Assembly: GCA_901472455.1 (NCBI GenBank)
Contig: LR590464.1
Span: 2,108,001 to 2,172,000 of the forward strand
DNA: 64,000 nt
Direction of reading: 5' to 3'
Origin: Leclercia adecarboxylata
GTDB taxonomy: Bacteria; Pseudomonadota; Gammaproteobacteria; Enterobacterales; Enterobacteriaceae
The translations under genes and the position numbers were made by a program. Every line of letters starts with the position of its first letter. Position 1 is the first letter of the stretch. Of this stretch, positions 18,964 to 30,444 are shown piece by piece. A model generated the notes under the pieces. The model ran no database searches and was not told the origin of the DNA. It saw only the letters and a list, made by a program, of their open reading frames with translations.

Positions 18964-20390
18964 ATGAATATTTTGCCGTACTGGCGCACTGAGTTTGCTG
19001 TGCCCGCTCAGCGTTGCGTTTGCTGCGCCGCCGGAAAACCGACTCGATTCCTGCTGCTCCCCACTTTGAACGACTGGCCCACGCCAGAGAAAGCGCACCG
19101 CCGCCTGGCGATAAAACGCTGCATGTGACCAATGCGCAACTGGCGGAACAGCCTGAGCTGGCGATGGCGCTGCTCGATCAGGCCATACGCGAAGAAAAGT
19201 GGCCGATGGTTCGTGCCATATTACCAGTCTATGCGGGCGTCACCGAATCCTGATCTACCCTGATTCATTTTGCCAAAGCTGGCCTTGCGCGCAGTCAGGG
19301 GAATTATGCAGAGGCGATTGAACACTATCGCGCCATTCTGAGTCGTCATCCTGACTTTGCTGCAGTGCGTCTGGATTTAGCGCGTGCCATGTTTGAAAAT
19401 CGTCAGTTTGACGCGGCTGATTATCAGTTTCGTCGTGTATTACAAAGCAATCCGCCTGAGAATATTTCAGCAGGTTATTGCACAGTATCTTGAGCGCATT
19501 CAGAAAGGCAGCGCATTGACGGGTTCATTCAGCGTGGAGTTATTTGAATGACAGTAATGTGAATAATGCATCATCGGGTAAAACCATTCGGGTTGGCGAT
19601 CGTCTGTTTTATTCGTAATAAGGATAGTTTCCCACAGCGCGGAGAAGGTTTCTGGTTCAATGGCGCATTACAAAAAGATGTTCAGCTCTTTGATCAGCAT
19701 GGCTTGCGATTTCTTGGTACGGTAAACGGTAAAAGTTACTGGAATAATCATGATTTTGATGATGTGACTAGCCGGGCTTATGCCGGATATCAATGGCGTA
19801 ATTTCCGGCAGCAATTTGCCCTGTTGCCGTTTTATGAAAAAAGATGGTATGGCACCGAGGCCTATTCTTCTGGCCCCGGCGTCCGCGCGGAATACAGTTA
19901 TTTACTGACGCCCACCTGGCAAGGTGAGTCAGGCGCTGGAATATCAGAAACTGGATTATGATGATGAAGATTATCGCTTCTTGCGCGGTCAAAATCGTTA
20001 CTCTTCCACAACCCTGTCCCATGCCTTCAGTAACCGGGTGTCAGGCTTTGCCGGCGTCGATCTGCTTGAGCAGCAGACCTCCACTCGCAGTGAATCTAAC
20101 CATCGGGGTCGGTTTGCGCAGCGGGGTGCAGGTTGATATGCCCTGGCAAACTCTCTTTTGCCGCCACCACGGCCATTGCCAGACGCAATTACCAGGCCGA
20201 CAGTGATATCTTTTCGACGCGACGCAAAGATAACGAACAGATCTATAACCTCTCGCTCTGGCATCGCGACCTCTATTTCTTTGGGGTGATGCCGAAACTG
20301 AATTTCAGCTATAAGCGGGTCGATAGCAATATCAATTTCTATGATTATCAACAGAGGTATATCACGCTTTCTCTGGATAAGAATTTTTAA
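18964..20390 (+). CDS. Surface lipoprotein assembly modifier (Slam, type XI secretion), frameshifted
   Basis: Outer-membrane translocon of about 475 residues. Signal peptide (LALSLLCPLSVAFA after one correction near 18990); N-terminal TPR-like domain (LIHFAKAGLARSQGNYAEAIEHYRAILSRHPDFAAVRLDLARAMFENRQFDAADYQFRRVL, in parts); and from about 19530 a DUF560 14-strand barrel (SYLNDSNVNNASSG, LTPTWQ, GQNRYSSTTLSHAFSN, PKLNFSYKRVDSNINFYDYQQ) ending in LSLDKNF with terminal Phe. Frame errors near 18990, 19250, 19470, 19540, 19610, 19925, 20110 and 20160. Paired with the lipoprotein gene just upstream. Confidence 0.8.
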
Positions 20391-20458
20391 CAGACGTATG
20401 CCAGGTCATTTTACTGAGTCTGCAGAAAAAGTCTGATACGAAAGAATGAAATTAACCT

Positions 20459-20486
20459 GAAAAACACGCTTCGGCGTGTTTTTTTA
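20459..20486 (+). terminator. Rho-independent terminator after Slam
   Basis: AAACACGC, TTCG loop, GCGTGTTT followed by T-rich sequence. It ends the lipoprotein-Slam unit. Confidence 0.85.
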
Positions 20487-20714
20487 TTTCATGCGTTGGT
20501 AAAAGGTAAGCGTGACTGCTAACGTTTTGAGCAGCGTCCAGGTGTTTATTTGAAAATAAGTAGTGCTTTATTGGGTAAGGGTAAATACGAAAAAAGTATG
20601 ACATTCAACATTTTCCTGTGCTTTTTTGTTTCTTGTTTGGCAAATAAATTCTCGTCATCATTCAGTCATGAATAAATGAAAAGCTCACGTTAAAACAGAG
20701 ATAAAGGGTTAACT
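20487..20714 (+). promoter_or_regulatory. Upstream region and probable mRNA leader of pgaA
   Basis: About 230 bases of AT-rich DNA before pgaA. In E. coli the pga leader of similar length is bound by CsrA; here there are GGGTAAGGG and AGGGTTAACT elements near the start codon that could act this way, but I cannot define sites or a promoter with confidence. Confidence 0.35.
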
Positions 20715-23183
20715 ATGTTCAGCGTTTCCTGCTCCTCTTGCGTTATTAAACCCTTGCGTTCAGGACGATACTTATTAATGGTGAGCATGTTATTCCCGAC
20801 ATGGGCATACGCCCAAACATCTGCTTACGACGAACTTATTATTCAGGCACGGGAGGGCGACCGCCCAAACCTTTATTGCAATACCTTGCCGTTCGGGAAA
20901 AGCAGACACAATTAACGGCAGGGGAGATTGCTGACTGGCTTCAGGTTTCCTCATGGGCCAATAATGACGTCGAGACGCTGGCGGTATGGGATCGTTATCG
21001 CCACAGCATGGCCATCCCTGCCAGAGGGCAGGTCGCTGCCGCCCGCGCGCTGCGTAACCAAAAGCAGTGGAATGCCTCGCTGGCCGTCTGGGAAACCGTT
21101 CTGCAAGATGAACCCGGCAATAGCGACGCCCGCACCGGCTGGATAATGACGCTCGCCGATGCCCATCGCAACGAGCAGGCCATCACCGAAGCGCAGCGCT
21201 GGGCTGACGAGGAGCCGGGGCCAGAGAGAGAGGCACTGCTGGCTTATGTTTATCATGCTCAGGGGAAAAACTGGGATTCCGTACTGGCGGCCAGCCACCT
21301 CGATACCGATTCAGACCGCAACAAAAACGCGGTGCCCACCCTGTTGGCTGCCATGTCGGCCAACCGCATTGCCGGCCCCGCGCTGACCCTTTCAGAACGC
21401 TACCCACAGCCGGATGCCATTGTACGTCAACTTGAACTGGACGCGGCGGCGCAAACCGTCCGCGCGGCGTTCACACCTACCCGCAATGAAGATGAACGCT
21501 TTCTGGTGGCAGACAAAGCACTGGCTCGCTATAACGCGCTGATCGCCGAGTGGAAAAACCATCCTGAAGCGCAAGCTGATGTGCGACGCGCCAGAATTGA
21601 CCGGCTGGGGGCGCTGGTTGTCCGTAAACACACGGCTGAAGCGGTCGCTGAATTTGAATCTCTCGAGGCGGACGGAACGCCTGTTCCTGACTACGCCAGA
21701 AGATGGATCGCGTCTGCCTATCTTGCGCAGAAGCAGCCGGACAAAGCCGAGTCCCTGCTTGAAAGCATCTATTTTCCACGTGGCTCGACCCTGGCCTCAA
21801 AGCCGCTCACCATGGACGATCAACAGGAGCTGCTGTATGCCCGTCTTGATAACAACCACTTCGACGAAGCGAAGCAGCAACTGGATGCATACAGTAACGA
21901 AACCCCTTACCTGCAAAAGGTTTATGGTTCTCCCACGCCGCAGCCCAATGACAACTGGCTGCTGGCCAAAACCTTACAAACCGACTATCTGGTGGCTATC
22001 AATGATTTGCCCGCAGCCGAGACGCATGCGGAGCGCCTGGCCGCGTACCGGGTCGGGTAACCAGGCCCTGCGTATTGCCTATGCGTCAGTGCTGCTGGCG
22101 AGAGGATTACCTCGTGCCGCAGAGCGCGAACTGAAGCTTGCCGAAGTCATTGAACCCAGCAACCTGGCGCTGGAAAGGCAACAGGCATGGACGGCCATGG
22201 AGTTACAGGAGTGGCGGCAGGCTGACGAACTGACGAAGGATGTGGTCGCCCGCAGCCCGGATGACGTCGCCTCGTTGCAGCTTGAACGACTGATGGCATT
22301 ACATAACAAAGCTGAACTGCGGATAGCCGGGTCTCAGGGCATCTCATCCGACAGTCCGGTCAGTGGCAAACACGATTTTACCCTCAACACTGCGCTTTAT
22401 AGCCCGCCGATTAACCAAAACTGGCGTCTGTTTACCGGCTACAACTTTGCCCGTGGCGAGTTTGAGGAGGGGAAGGGCATCAGCCGGGACCTGCTGGCGG
22501 GCGCGGAATGGACGTCTCGGGGCAGTTGGGCCGAAATGGAGATTTCCGGGCGCAACGATGGTAGCGATCAGAAAATCGGCGGACGCCTCTCGGGCTGGTA
22601 CGACTTCAACGACAACTGGCGAGCCGGTGGCTCGGCAGAGCGGTTATCCCGTAACACGCCGCTGCGTGCCCTGCGCAATGGGGTAAACGCCAACGGTGGG
22701 GATCTGTGGTTACGCTGGTATCAGAACGAACGACGCGAATATCAACTTTCAATTTTCGGCGCTCATTTCACCGACGGCAACGATCGGCTGGAATATGGCA
22801 TCAGTGGCAAAGAACGCCTCTGGACGCTGCCACTTTTTACTCTTGATTTTATCCCTGGCATCAGCGGCAGTCATAACACCAAAGAAGATGTGCCTTATTA
22901 CAACCCTAAACGTGATGTTTCGGCGGTTGCAGGGCTGCGCGCCGAACATGTGCTGTACCGCCATTACGACACGGTCTGGAGGCAGCAGTTTGAGGCGGGG
23001 GCGGGCGGTTACTGGCAAAAAGGGCACAGCGCCGGGGCCATCAATCAGTTAGGTTACGGGCAACGTATTCAATGGAATAACGTAGTGGATGCCGGGGTGA
23101 AACTGACCTGGGATAAACGTCCTTACGATGGGAAGCGGGAGCGCAATATTGCCCTCGCATTTGATCTGAATGTCAGGTTCTAA
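20715..23183 (+). CDS. pgaA: Poly-beta-1,6-GlcNAc exporter PgaA, frameshifted
   Basis: Outer-membrane exporter of the biofilm polysaccharide PNAG, about 820 residues. Signal peptide ending AYAQ; TPR superhelix (WNASLAVWETVLQDEPGNSDARTGW, NQALRIAYASVLLARGLPRAAERELKLAE, in parts) that binds deacetylated polymer in the periplasm; then a 16-strand barrel from about 22370 (NTALYSPPINQNWRLFTGYNFARGEF) ending in AFDLNVRF. Frame errors near 20870 and 22040. First gene of pgaABCD. Confidence 0.92.
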
Positions 23184-23192
23184 GGGCGCTTC

Positions 23193-25209
23193 ATGATGAA
23201 ACGATGGCTTCTCGCCGCGAGGGTAATCGTCGGGTGGATGATGATGAGCATGTGTGCATTGGCCGCGGCACCACGTTATCTTCCTCCTGCCGAACGGCCG
23301 CCGCTGTATGCGGACCAGCGCTGGCCCACAAACAGTTTTCTTGTGCTGGGTTGGCATGACGTGGAGGACGGTGCCGCCGATCAGCGCTATCTGTCCGTGC
23401 GTACCAGTGCCCTGAACGACCAGTTCGCCTGGTTGCATGATAACGGCTACCACCCGATTAGCGTGCAGCAGGTGGTGGATGCCCATGCCGGGAAAATCAC
23501 CTTGCCTGAAAAGGCGGTGCTGCTGACCTTTGATGATGGATACAGCAGCTTCTCAACCCGCGTTCTGCCGCTGCTTCGGTTGTTCAAATGGCCGGCTCTG
23601 TGGGCGCCTGTCGGCAGTTGGGTGGATGCACCGCAAAATTCGCTGGTGGATTTTGGCGGGCTAAAGACGCCGCGGGGAAAATTTGCCACCTGGAAGATGG
23701 TGCGCGAGGCCAGCGAGTCGGGGTTAGTGGAAGTGGGCGCGCACACCTGGGCATCCCATTACGGTATTCAGGCCAATCCGCAAGGCAGTCTGGAGCCTGC
23801 GGTTGCTAACCGTTTATACGATAAAACGCGCGGGCAGTACGAAACGGATGCGCAGTTTGAACAGCGTATACGTGCCGACCTGCAGCGCATTTCAAACAAA
23901 ATCAAAGAGGTCACCGGGAAAGCGCCGCGTGCCTGGGTATGGCCCTACGGTGCGGTGAGCGGTACAACACTGAAGCTTGCGCATCAGGAGGGCTATCAGA
24001 TGGCGTTTACCTTGAACCAGGGGCTGGCGAATGCCGCAAATCTGGAAGATATCCCCCGGGTGCTGATCTCCAACAACCCTTCGCTGCGAAGCTTCGCCAG
24101 CCAGATAGCTCAGGTCAGGGAACCTGAAACCATGCGGGTTATGCATATCGATCTCGACTATGTGTACGACAAAAACCAGGCTCAACAGCGTAAGAATATC
24201 GATCTGCTCATCCAGCGTGTTTTCGATATGAAGATTACCCATGTCTTTTTACAGGCCTATGCCGATCCGAAAGGGGACGGCAACGTCAATGCGCTCTATT
24301 TCCGCAGTCGCTGGCTGCCTATGCGGGCGGATCTGTTTAACTTCGTTTCCTGGCAGTTGCAGACCCGCGCCGGGGTGAAGGTTTACGCCTGGATGCCGGT
24401 CCTGGCATTTGGGTTAGACCCTTCAGTACCTCGCGTGGCGGCGTGGTCGCCAGACAACGGGCGCATTGCGCCAGATACTCGCCATTATTTACGCTTATCG
24501 CCCTGGAGTGCGGTTGCCCGGCAGAGAATCAACGACATCTACGAAGACCTGGCGCGCCATGCCAACTTCAGCGGCATCCTGTTCCATGATGACGCGTTTT
24601 TGACCGACTTTGAGGATGCCTCCCCGGATGCGCTTAAAGCTTATCGGGCAGCGGGCTTCCCGGACAACCTCGCGCAGATCCGCGCCAACCCGCAGATGCT
24701 GGCGCGCTGGACGCGCTTCAAAAGTCTCGCCCTGATTGATTTTACGCGACAGCTCACGCAAACCGTGCGTGCCGTGCGCGGCCCTCAGGTCAAAACCGCC
24801 CCGCAACATTTACGCCATGCCGATACTGGATCCGCAGAGCGAAACCTGGTTTGCGCAGAATCTGAATGATTTTCTCAGCACCTACGACTGGACAGCCCCG
24901 ATGGCGATGCCGCTGATGGAAAATGTCCCGGTCAACGATGCCAATGCCTGGCTGGACAGACTCGTCGGGCAGGTAGCCCGTTACCCTGGTGCGCTGGATA
25001 AAACGGTTTTTGAACTTCAGGCACGCGACTGGCGTAAGGGGGCAGGGCAGGACGATATTAGCGGTGAAATGCTTAACGGGTGGATGCGGCAGCTCAAGCT
25101 AAGCGGTGCCAGAAACTATGGCTACTACCCGGACGATTTCATTAACGATCAACCCCGGATGGCAGAGATCCGTTCTGCTTTTTCCTCCTACTGGTATCCG
25201 CAAAAATGA
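23193..25209 (+). CDS. pgaB: Poly-beta-1,6-GlcNAc N-deacetylase PgaB, frameshifted
   Basis: Periplasmic two-domain enzyme of about 670 residues that partly deacetylates PNAG before export. N-terminal polysaccharide deacetylase domain: NSFLVLGWHDVED, LLTFDDGYSSF (catalytic/metal DD), VGAHTWASH (metal His pair), WVWPYG. C-terminal glycoside-hydrolase-like domain: MRVMHIDLDYVYD, FSGILFHDDAFLTDFED (acidic active site). One frame error near 24800 in KTARNIYAMPILDPQSE. Ten bases after pgaA; overlaps pgaC by ATGA. Confidence 0.92.
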
Positions 25210-26542
25210 CCGATCGCCTCATCGCCTTTCTGATCCTTTGCCTGATGTTCAGTTTTCCGCTCGGCGTGGCGGTGGTTTTTACCGGTGAAGTGATCCTTGA
25301 TTTCGTCTTTTTCTGGCCGCTGTTTATGTCGGCCCCTCTGGATAAGCGGTGGGCTTTATTTCTGGTTCTACCGCGAGCGGCACTGGCCATGGGGGCCGGG
25401 CACACCGCCTCCTGTACTCGAAGGCAATCCGCTGATTTCCATTCTTGTGCCGTGCTTTAACGAAGGGCTGAATGCACGTGAGACTATCGAAGCGGCGCTG
25501 GCGCAACGTTATGAAAATATTGAAGTCATTGCTATCAATGACGGTTCTATCGATAACACTGCGGCGGTGCTGGATCAGTTAGCGCGTGAATATGCGCGGC
25601 TGCGGGTGATTCATCTGGCGGAAAATCAGGGCAAAGCGGTAGCCCTGCAGGCGGGTGCCGCGGCGGCGCGCAGTGATTTTCTGGTGTGTATTGATGGGGA
25701 TGCGCTGCTGGATAAAGATGCGGCGGTGTATTTGGTCGCACCGCTGCTCAATCACCCTCGCGTGGGGGCGGTGACCGGTAATCCGCGTATCCGTACGCGT
25801 TCAACGCTGATTGGGCGAGTCCAGGTGGGGGAATTTTCATCGATCATCGGCCTCATCAAGCGTACCCAGCGCATCTATGGTCAGGTCTTTACCGTTTCCG
25901 GTGTCATTGCTGCTTTTCGCCGTCGCGCCCTGGCAGAGGTGGGGTACTGGAGCCCGGATATGATCACGGAAGATATTGATATCAGCTGGAAGTTACAACT
26001 GCGCCACTGGTCAATTTTCTTCGAACCTCGTGCGCTGTGTTGGATATTGATGCCCGAGACGCTGAAAGGGCTTTGGAAGCAGCGTCTGCGCTGGGCGCAG
26101 GGGGGGCGCAGAGGTGTTTATTGTCAATATGCGTCGCTTGTGGAACTGGGAGTACCGGCGCATGTGGCCGCTGTTTATTGAGTTTTGTATGTCAACCGCA
26201 TGGGCCTTTGCTTATGCCGTCAGCATTCTGTTGTTTCTCATCGGGCTGCTTATACCGATGCCCGATTCTTTATATGTTCAGCACCTTTTCCCGCCAGCTT
26301 TTACCGGCCTGATGCTGGGCGTGGTCTGTCTGTTGCAGTTCGCGGTCAGTCTGTTTATTGAAAGACGCTACGAGAAAGGCATTGCGGCGTCACTGTTCTG
26401 GGTTATCTGGTTTCCGGTGGTCTATTGGATGCTGAGCCTGTTCACTACGCTTGTGGCTTTCCCGAAAGTCATGCTGCGCCGCAAACGCAGCAGAGCTCGT
26501 TGGGTGAGTCCCGATCGCGGTATTGGGAGATTAAAACCATGA
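25206..26542 (+). CDS. pgaC: PNAG synthase catalytic subunit PgaC, frameshifted
   Basis: Inner-membrane family 2 glycosyltransferase polymerising UDP-GlcNAc, about 444 residues. N-terminal helices ([20 protein letters not shown]), then [54 protein letters not shown] and the QRLRWAQGG product-binding motif, then C-terminal membrane helices. Frame errors near 25335 and 26105. Its start overlaps the pgaB stop and its stop overlaps the pgaD start, so all are coupled. Confidence 0.92.
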
Positions 26543-26976
26543 TTCAACCTTTAATTTTTACTGAACAACGTCTGTTTCCACGCGCGCTGGATCTGCTGTT
26601 AACGATCATTGCCTGGCTGGGGTTTTGCTGGCTGATTTACAGTGGTCTGATAAACGCGATTGAACATGATCCTTTTATGGGAACCAGGCCGTTCTACACC
26701 ACGCTCAGTACGCTGAGTATCTACCTGCTGGTGGCCTGTCTTATCGATATGGCGCTGATCGGCTGGGCAAAATACAACCAGCTGCGCTTTCGTATTGAAC
26801 GTCGTAAGCGTCGGCCTGAACTTGAGCACCATGAAGTTGCGGCAAGTTTCAGTATCACCCCCGAACTGGCGCTCATGATGAGTCAGGCCCAGGTCTTTAC
26901 CCTTTCCCATTATAATACGGGGGGAATCGACCGCGTGTGGATGGCGAAAAACCTCGTTGACGTGCAGAGCAAATAA
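26539..26976 (+). CDS. pgaD: PNAG synthase accessory subunit PgaD
   Basis: Intact 145-residue inner-membrane protein with two membrane helices (LLLTIIAWLGFCWLIYSGLI and IYLLVACLIDMALIGWAKYN). With PgaC it forms the c-di-GMP-responsive synthase in E. coli. The start ATG overlaps the pgaC stop. Confidence 0.9.
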   Translation: MIQPLIFTEQRLFPRALDLLLTIIAWLGFCWLIYSGLINAIEHDPFMGTRPFYTTLSTLSIYLLVACLIDMALIGWAKYNQLRFRIERRKRRPELEHHEVAASFSITPELALMMSQAQVFTLSHYNTGGIDRVWMAKNLVDVQSK

Positions 26977-27186
26977 CCTAAAACCTGCCGGTCATTCTGG
27001 ATGTTTGCCGGCACGTTTTTATGGACTGCCTGCGGCTCGCTTAATACAGCAGGGCATGAATAAGCGTGGGTTGGGTGATGCCTGTAATGATGGGAATCAC
27101 GTAGCGAAACAGCCTGACAATCCGGCTGGCAATGCCCGGAAAATACCGACACCGGGCACATCAACTGTCGCCGATCTTCATGAGCA

Positions 27187-27213
27187 TAAAAAAACCACCT
27201 TTACAGATGGCTT
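27187..27213 (-). terminator. Rho-independent terminator of the alpha/beta hydrolase gene
   Basis: On the minus strand GCCATC, loop TGTAAA, GGTGGT followed by seven T. It sits 27 bases past the stop at 27240. Confidence 0.65.
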
Positions 27214-27239
27214 AGTGATTGGATTTACCTGGCACAGAG

Positions 27240-28016
27240 TTAGTCAGCAAAACATTTGCGTACATGTTCTTCCACAAAAGCCGTAACGGTTTCTGGTGCC
27301 TCCAGTGGCGGGAAGTGGTTGACCCCCTTCAATACTTTCAACTCTGCTCCACCGCCCAGAACCTGCTGCAGCGCAGTGGCAAACGGAAGCGGGTTGGGTG
27401 CATCGTTTTCGCCCTGTAGGATCAGTGCCGGTGCGGTAATGGCTGAATACTGATCCGCCATTTCATGGTTCAGAAACGCCGCCGCATTCGCCTGCAATGC
27501 ATGCGTCGCCCATTTGGCAGCCTCTGCACCCACGCTTTCGGTTACGCCAAAGGGTTTATAAAATGCCACCGCACCTGAGGGTGTGGATACCGCTTCGCTG
27601 ACACCTTCCACAGACATACCCGCGTCGCGCATCTGTTTGCCGTCAACATAGCAGGCGGTATAGACCAGCCCGGCCACCTGCTGCGGATATTTCACTGCAA
27701 AGGTGGAAATGATGTTACAGCCGATCGAATGGGAAACAAGAACAGCAGGGCCATTGATGCCCGCGGCGTCAATAACCGCTTTCAGGTCGTCTGCGTGACG
27801 GGGAATGCTGTATGCCTCTGCTGGCAGGGGTTTGGCTGAACGCCCGTATCCACGGCTGTCATAAGAGACCGTGCGGAATTTTTCAGATAACGCGTTGGTT
27901 TGCGCCTGCCAGATATCGCTGATCCCAAAATAGCCGGAGACAAAAATGACCGGCAGGCCCTGGCCCTTTGCTTCGTAGTAGATTTCGATGCCGTCGTCAG
28001 TGATTGCGTATGCCAT
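27240..28016 (-). CDS. Alpha/beta hydrolase
   Basis: Intact 258-residue cytosolic hydrolase. The start MAYAITDDGIEIYYEAKGQG at 28016 follows a GAGGT site and is preferred over the longer reading. Nucleophile elbow VLVSHSIGCN (Ser), acid in LQGENDAPNP, His in KGVNHFPPLEAP; oxyanion loop VSGYFGISDIW. It looks like the 3-oxoadipate enol-lactonase/haloperoxidase-like branch; substrate unknown. The 349 bases between its start and the next gene at 28366 are promoter territory with no supported gene. Confidence 0.85.
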   Translation of the reverse strand: MAYAITDDGIEIYYEAKGQGLPVIFVSGYFGISDIWQAQTNALSEKFRTVSYDSRGYGRSAKPLPAEAYSIPRHADDLKAVIDAAGINGPAVLVSHSIGCNIISTFAVKYPQQVAGLVYTACYVDGKQMRDAGMSVEGVSEAVSTPSGAVAFYKPFGVTESVGAEAAKWATHALQANAAAFLNHEMADQYSAITAPALILQGENDAPNPLPFATALQQVLGGGAELKVLKGVNHFPPLEAPETVTAFVEEHVRKCFAD

Positions 28017-28365
28017 AGTTTTACCTCGGTGTTTACAGTCCGGTAAGGATAAAGGGCAATCCGCAAGCGCGTGAGAGGCAGAAAAGTCAAAATGCGATGA
28101 TATCGGGTCAGAGGGCATTTCCCGGAAAACAGAACCCTATCCGACGGGAAGCATACACCGCCTGAGATAGTTGCTCAGGCGCCAGAGCGCGCGTTCGCTG
28201 TGGTGCATCAGCCTCCTCTGTAGCGGCGGCGATCTGGCCTGGCGCTTTGACCCTTTTTCATCGAATAATGACCTTCGCGCACCTCACAACCTCGTCTGCA
28301 ACTTTTTTATAATGCACTTTCAATGCACAGACCGCGTCGCAGCGGTTTATCTGAGGGAGTAAAAA

Positions 28366-29142
28366 ATGCAGCTGACTCAAATACGTAACGCCACACTGAA
28401 GCTTGACTATGCCGGGGTTCGCTTCCTGATCGACCCGATGCTCGCTGATAAAGAGGCCTGGCCCGGTTTTGCCGGAACCGCACGCGCTCACCTGCGTAAT
28501 CCTCTGGTAGCATTGCCGGTTGCAGTTGATGAGTTGCTGGACGTGGACGTGATTATTGTGACGCACACGCATCAGGACCACTGGGACGAAGCGGCACAGC
28601 AGCTGATCCCTAAAGACAAGGTGATCTACACCCAGAATGAAAGCGACGCGTCCCTCATCCGTTCTCAGGGCTTTACCGCCGTCAAGGTGCTGGCTGACAG
28701 CAACGTCATCTCTGGTATTAAGATCGTGAAAACCGATGGACAGCATGGCAGTGATGAGGCCTATGCCATTCCAGAGGTGGCTGAGCGTCTGGGCGATGCG
28801 TGCGGGCTGGTCTTTTCTGCAGAGGGTGAAAAAACGCTCTATATTGCAGGCGATACCATCTGGGTTCCCCCTTACGTGGACAGCCTGACAAAATACGCGC
28901 CGGACGTTGTGGTCCTGAATATCGGATGTGCCACGGTTGACGGGATTGGCGCCATTATAATGGGTAAAGAGGATGCCCTGCGCACGCTGGACATTCTGCC
29001 TGCTGCGACCATCGTGGCATCCCATATGGAAGCGGTGAACCATTGCCTGCTGAGCCGCGCGGAACTGCGCGACTACACCGCAGAGCAAGGTATCCAGCAA
29101 AATGTGCTGGTGCCTGAAGACGGCGAGACGCTGAGCCTCTGA
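28366..29142 (+). CDS. Metallo-beta-lactamase-fold hydrolase (UlaG-like)
   Basis: Intact 258-residue protein. Metal-binding HTHQDHWD motif near residue 66, further ligands in GQHGSD, YIAGDTIW and ASHMEAVNH. This is the UlaG/RNase-Z-like MBL branch; substrate unknown. Followed after 92 bases by a GATase1/AraC regulator in the same direction, so the two may form a unit. A perfect 8-bp inverted repeat (CAGGCGAC / GTCGCCTG, 29157-29184) lies between them. Confidence 0.85.
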   Translation: MQLTQIRNATLKLDYAGVRFLIDPMLADKEAWPGFAGTARAHLRNPLVALPVAVDELLDVDVIIVTHTHQDHWDEAAQQLIPKDKVIYTQNESDASLIRSQGFTAVKVLADSNVISGIKIVKTDGQHGSDEAYAIPEVAERLGDACGLVFSAEGEKTLYIAGDTIWVPPYVDSLTKYAPDVVVLNIGCATVDGIGAIIMGKEDALRTLDILPAATIVASHMEAVNHCLLSRAELRDYTAEQGIQQNVLVPEDGETLSL

Positions 29143-29234
29143 CGCCGACATGCCTGCAGGCGACTAAGATCCGACTGTCGCCTGTACGGCATAACATCAG
29201 CCACACCCGGTTTAATCAGTAAAAGGTCACCATC

Positions 29235-30194
29235 ATGTCCGCTCTGCACGTTGTTGTTATCGCCACGCCGGGCTTCAGCCCGTTTCACTTTTCCGTTCCG
29301 TCCATGGTCTTTGACAAGGCGATGCCGGAGCGGGGACTTTTCGAGGTGACGGTCTGCGCTGAACAGCCCGGTACTGTGGTGTCCGATATCGGGATTTCAA
29401 TCAATGTGGAGCACGGGCCTGAGCAACTGGAAACGGCGGACATCATTATCGTGCCGTTCTGGGAGCATCCTGAGACGCGCCCGGCACCCGCATTGCTTGA
29501 CGCGCTGCGCAGAGCCTGGCAACGGGGAGCCGAAGTCGCAGGGCTGTGTCTTGGCGCTTATGTCCTCGCCTACGCCGGACTGCTGGATAACCGCAGAGCC
29601 TCCACGCACTGGGAATTTGAGCAGGATTTTGCCAGACGCTTTCCGCAGGTCAGGCTGGACAGCAATGCGCTTTATACCAGCGATGAACGTCTCATTACAT
29701 CCGCCGGTACGGCGGCAGGCATCGACTGCTGCCTCAATATCGTGAGGGAACACTACGGTACCGCGCTGGCGAACCGCGTAGCCCGAAGGATGGTCATTCC
29801 GCCTTACCGGGAGGGCGGGCAGGCGCAGTTTATCGAGCATGCGGTACCTGAAACGACGCGTGACGAGCAGATAAATGACCTTATCGATTACCTGCGCCGC
29901 AATCTGGACAAGCGACACGATATTGACTCTTTAGCCGGTTACGCTGGCATGAGCCGTCGCACGCTGACCCGCCATTTTATCAAGGCAACCGGTATGACTG
30001 TCGGAGACTGGCTCAGCGCCCAGCGTCTGCAGCGCAGCCAGGAGCTGCTTGAAACCACGGATCACAGCATTGAAGTCGTCTCATCCCTGGCCGGATACCA
30101 GTCTCCGGTCTCTTTCCGCCAGAGTTTCAAGGCGCGCTACAACGTCAGCCCAAGCGAATGGCGGCGCACCTTCAGGGGGCCGGGTCTGATGTAA
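29235..30194 (+). CDS. GlxA/FtrA-family AraC-type transcriptional regulator
   Basis: Intact, 319 residues. N-terminal DJ-1/PfpI (GATase1-like) domain with the Cys elbow VAGLCLGAYVLAYAG near residue 100, and C-terminal AraC DNA-binding domain with two HTHs (DIDSLAGYAGMSRRTLTRHF and IEVVSSLAGYQSPVSFRQSF). It likely regulates the MBL gene upstream or a nearby hydrolase; target unknown. Confidence 0.9.
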   Translation: MSALHVVVIATPGFSPFHFSVPSMVFDKAMPERGLFEVTVCAEQPGTVVSDIGISINVEHGPEQLETADIIIVPFWEHPETRPAPALLDALRRAWQRGAEVAGLCLGAYVLAYAGLLDNRRASTHWEFEQDFARRFPQVRLDSNALYTSDERLITSAGTAAGIDCCLNIVREHYGTALANRVARRMVIPPYREGGQAQFIEHAVPETTRDEQINDLIDYLRRNLDKRHDIDSLAGYAGMSRRTLTRHFIKATGMTVGDWLSAQRLQRSQELLETTDHSIEVVSSLAGYQSPVSFRQSFKARYNVSPSEWRRTFRGPGLM

Positions 30195-30444
30195 ACGGCA
30201 CAGACGGCTCCCGCTCGCACCCGCCCTTGACTACTTTTTGCGGAACAAAATCGGTATATTAAGCTATGTATTTCAAAAGGATGGGCTGATGCCTGCATGG
30301 CTGTATGTCATCCAGCCATTCTAAAAAGCGCGTCTCTCTACGACCTTATGCGTCACAAACTCGCTTTATAAAATGTCCTGGCGACTCGCGATCTGGCGCG
30401 GCTCCCGCTACTTTCTGACCGCTTAGCTTAAACAGGGAAATCCA

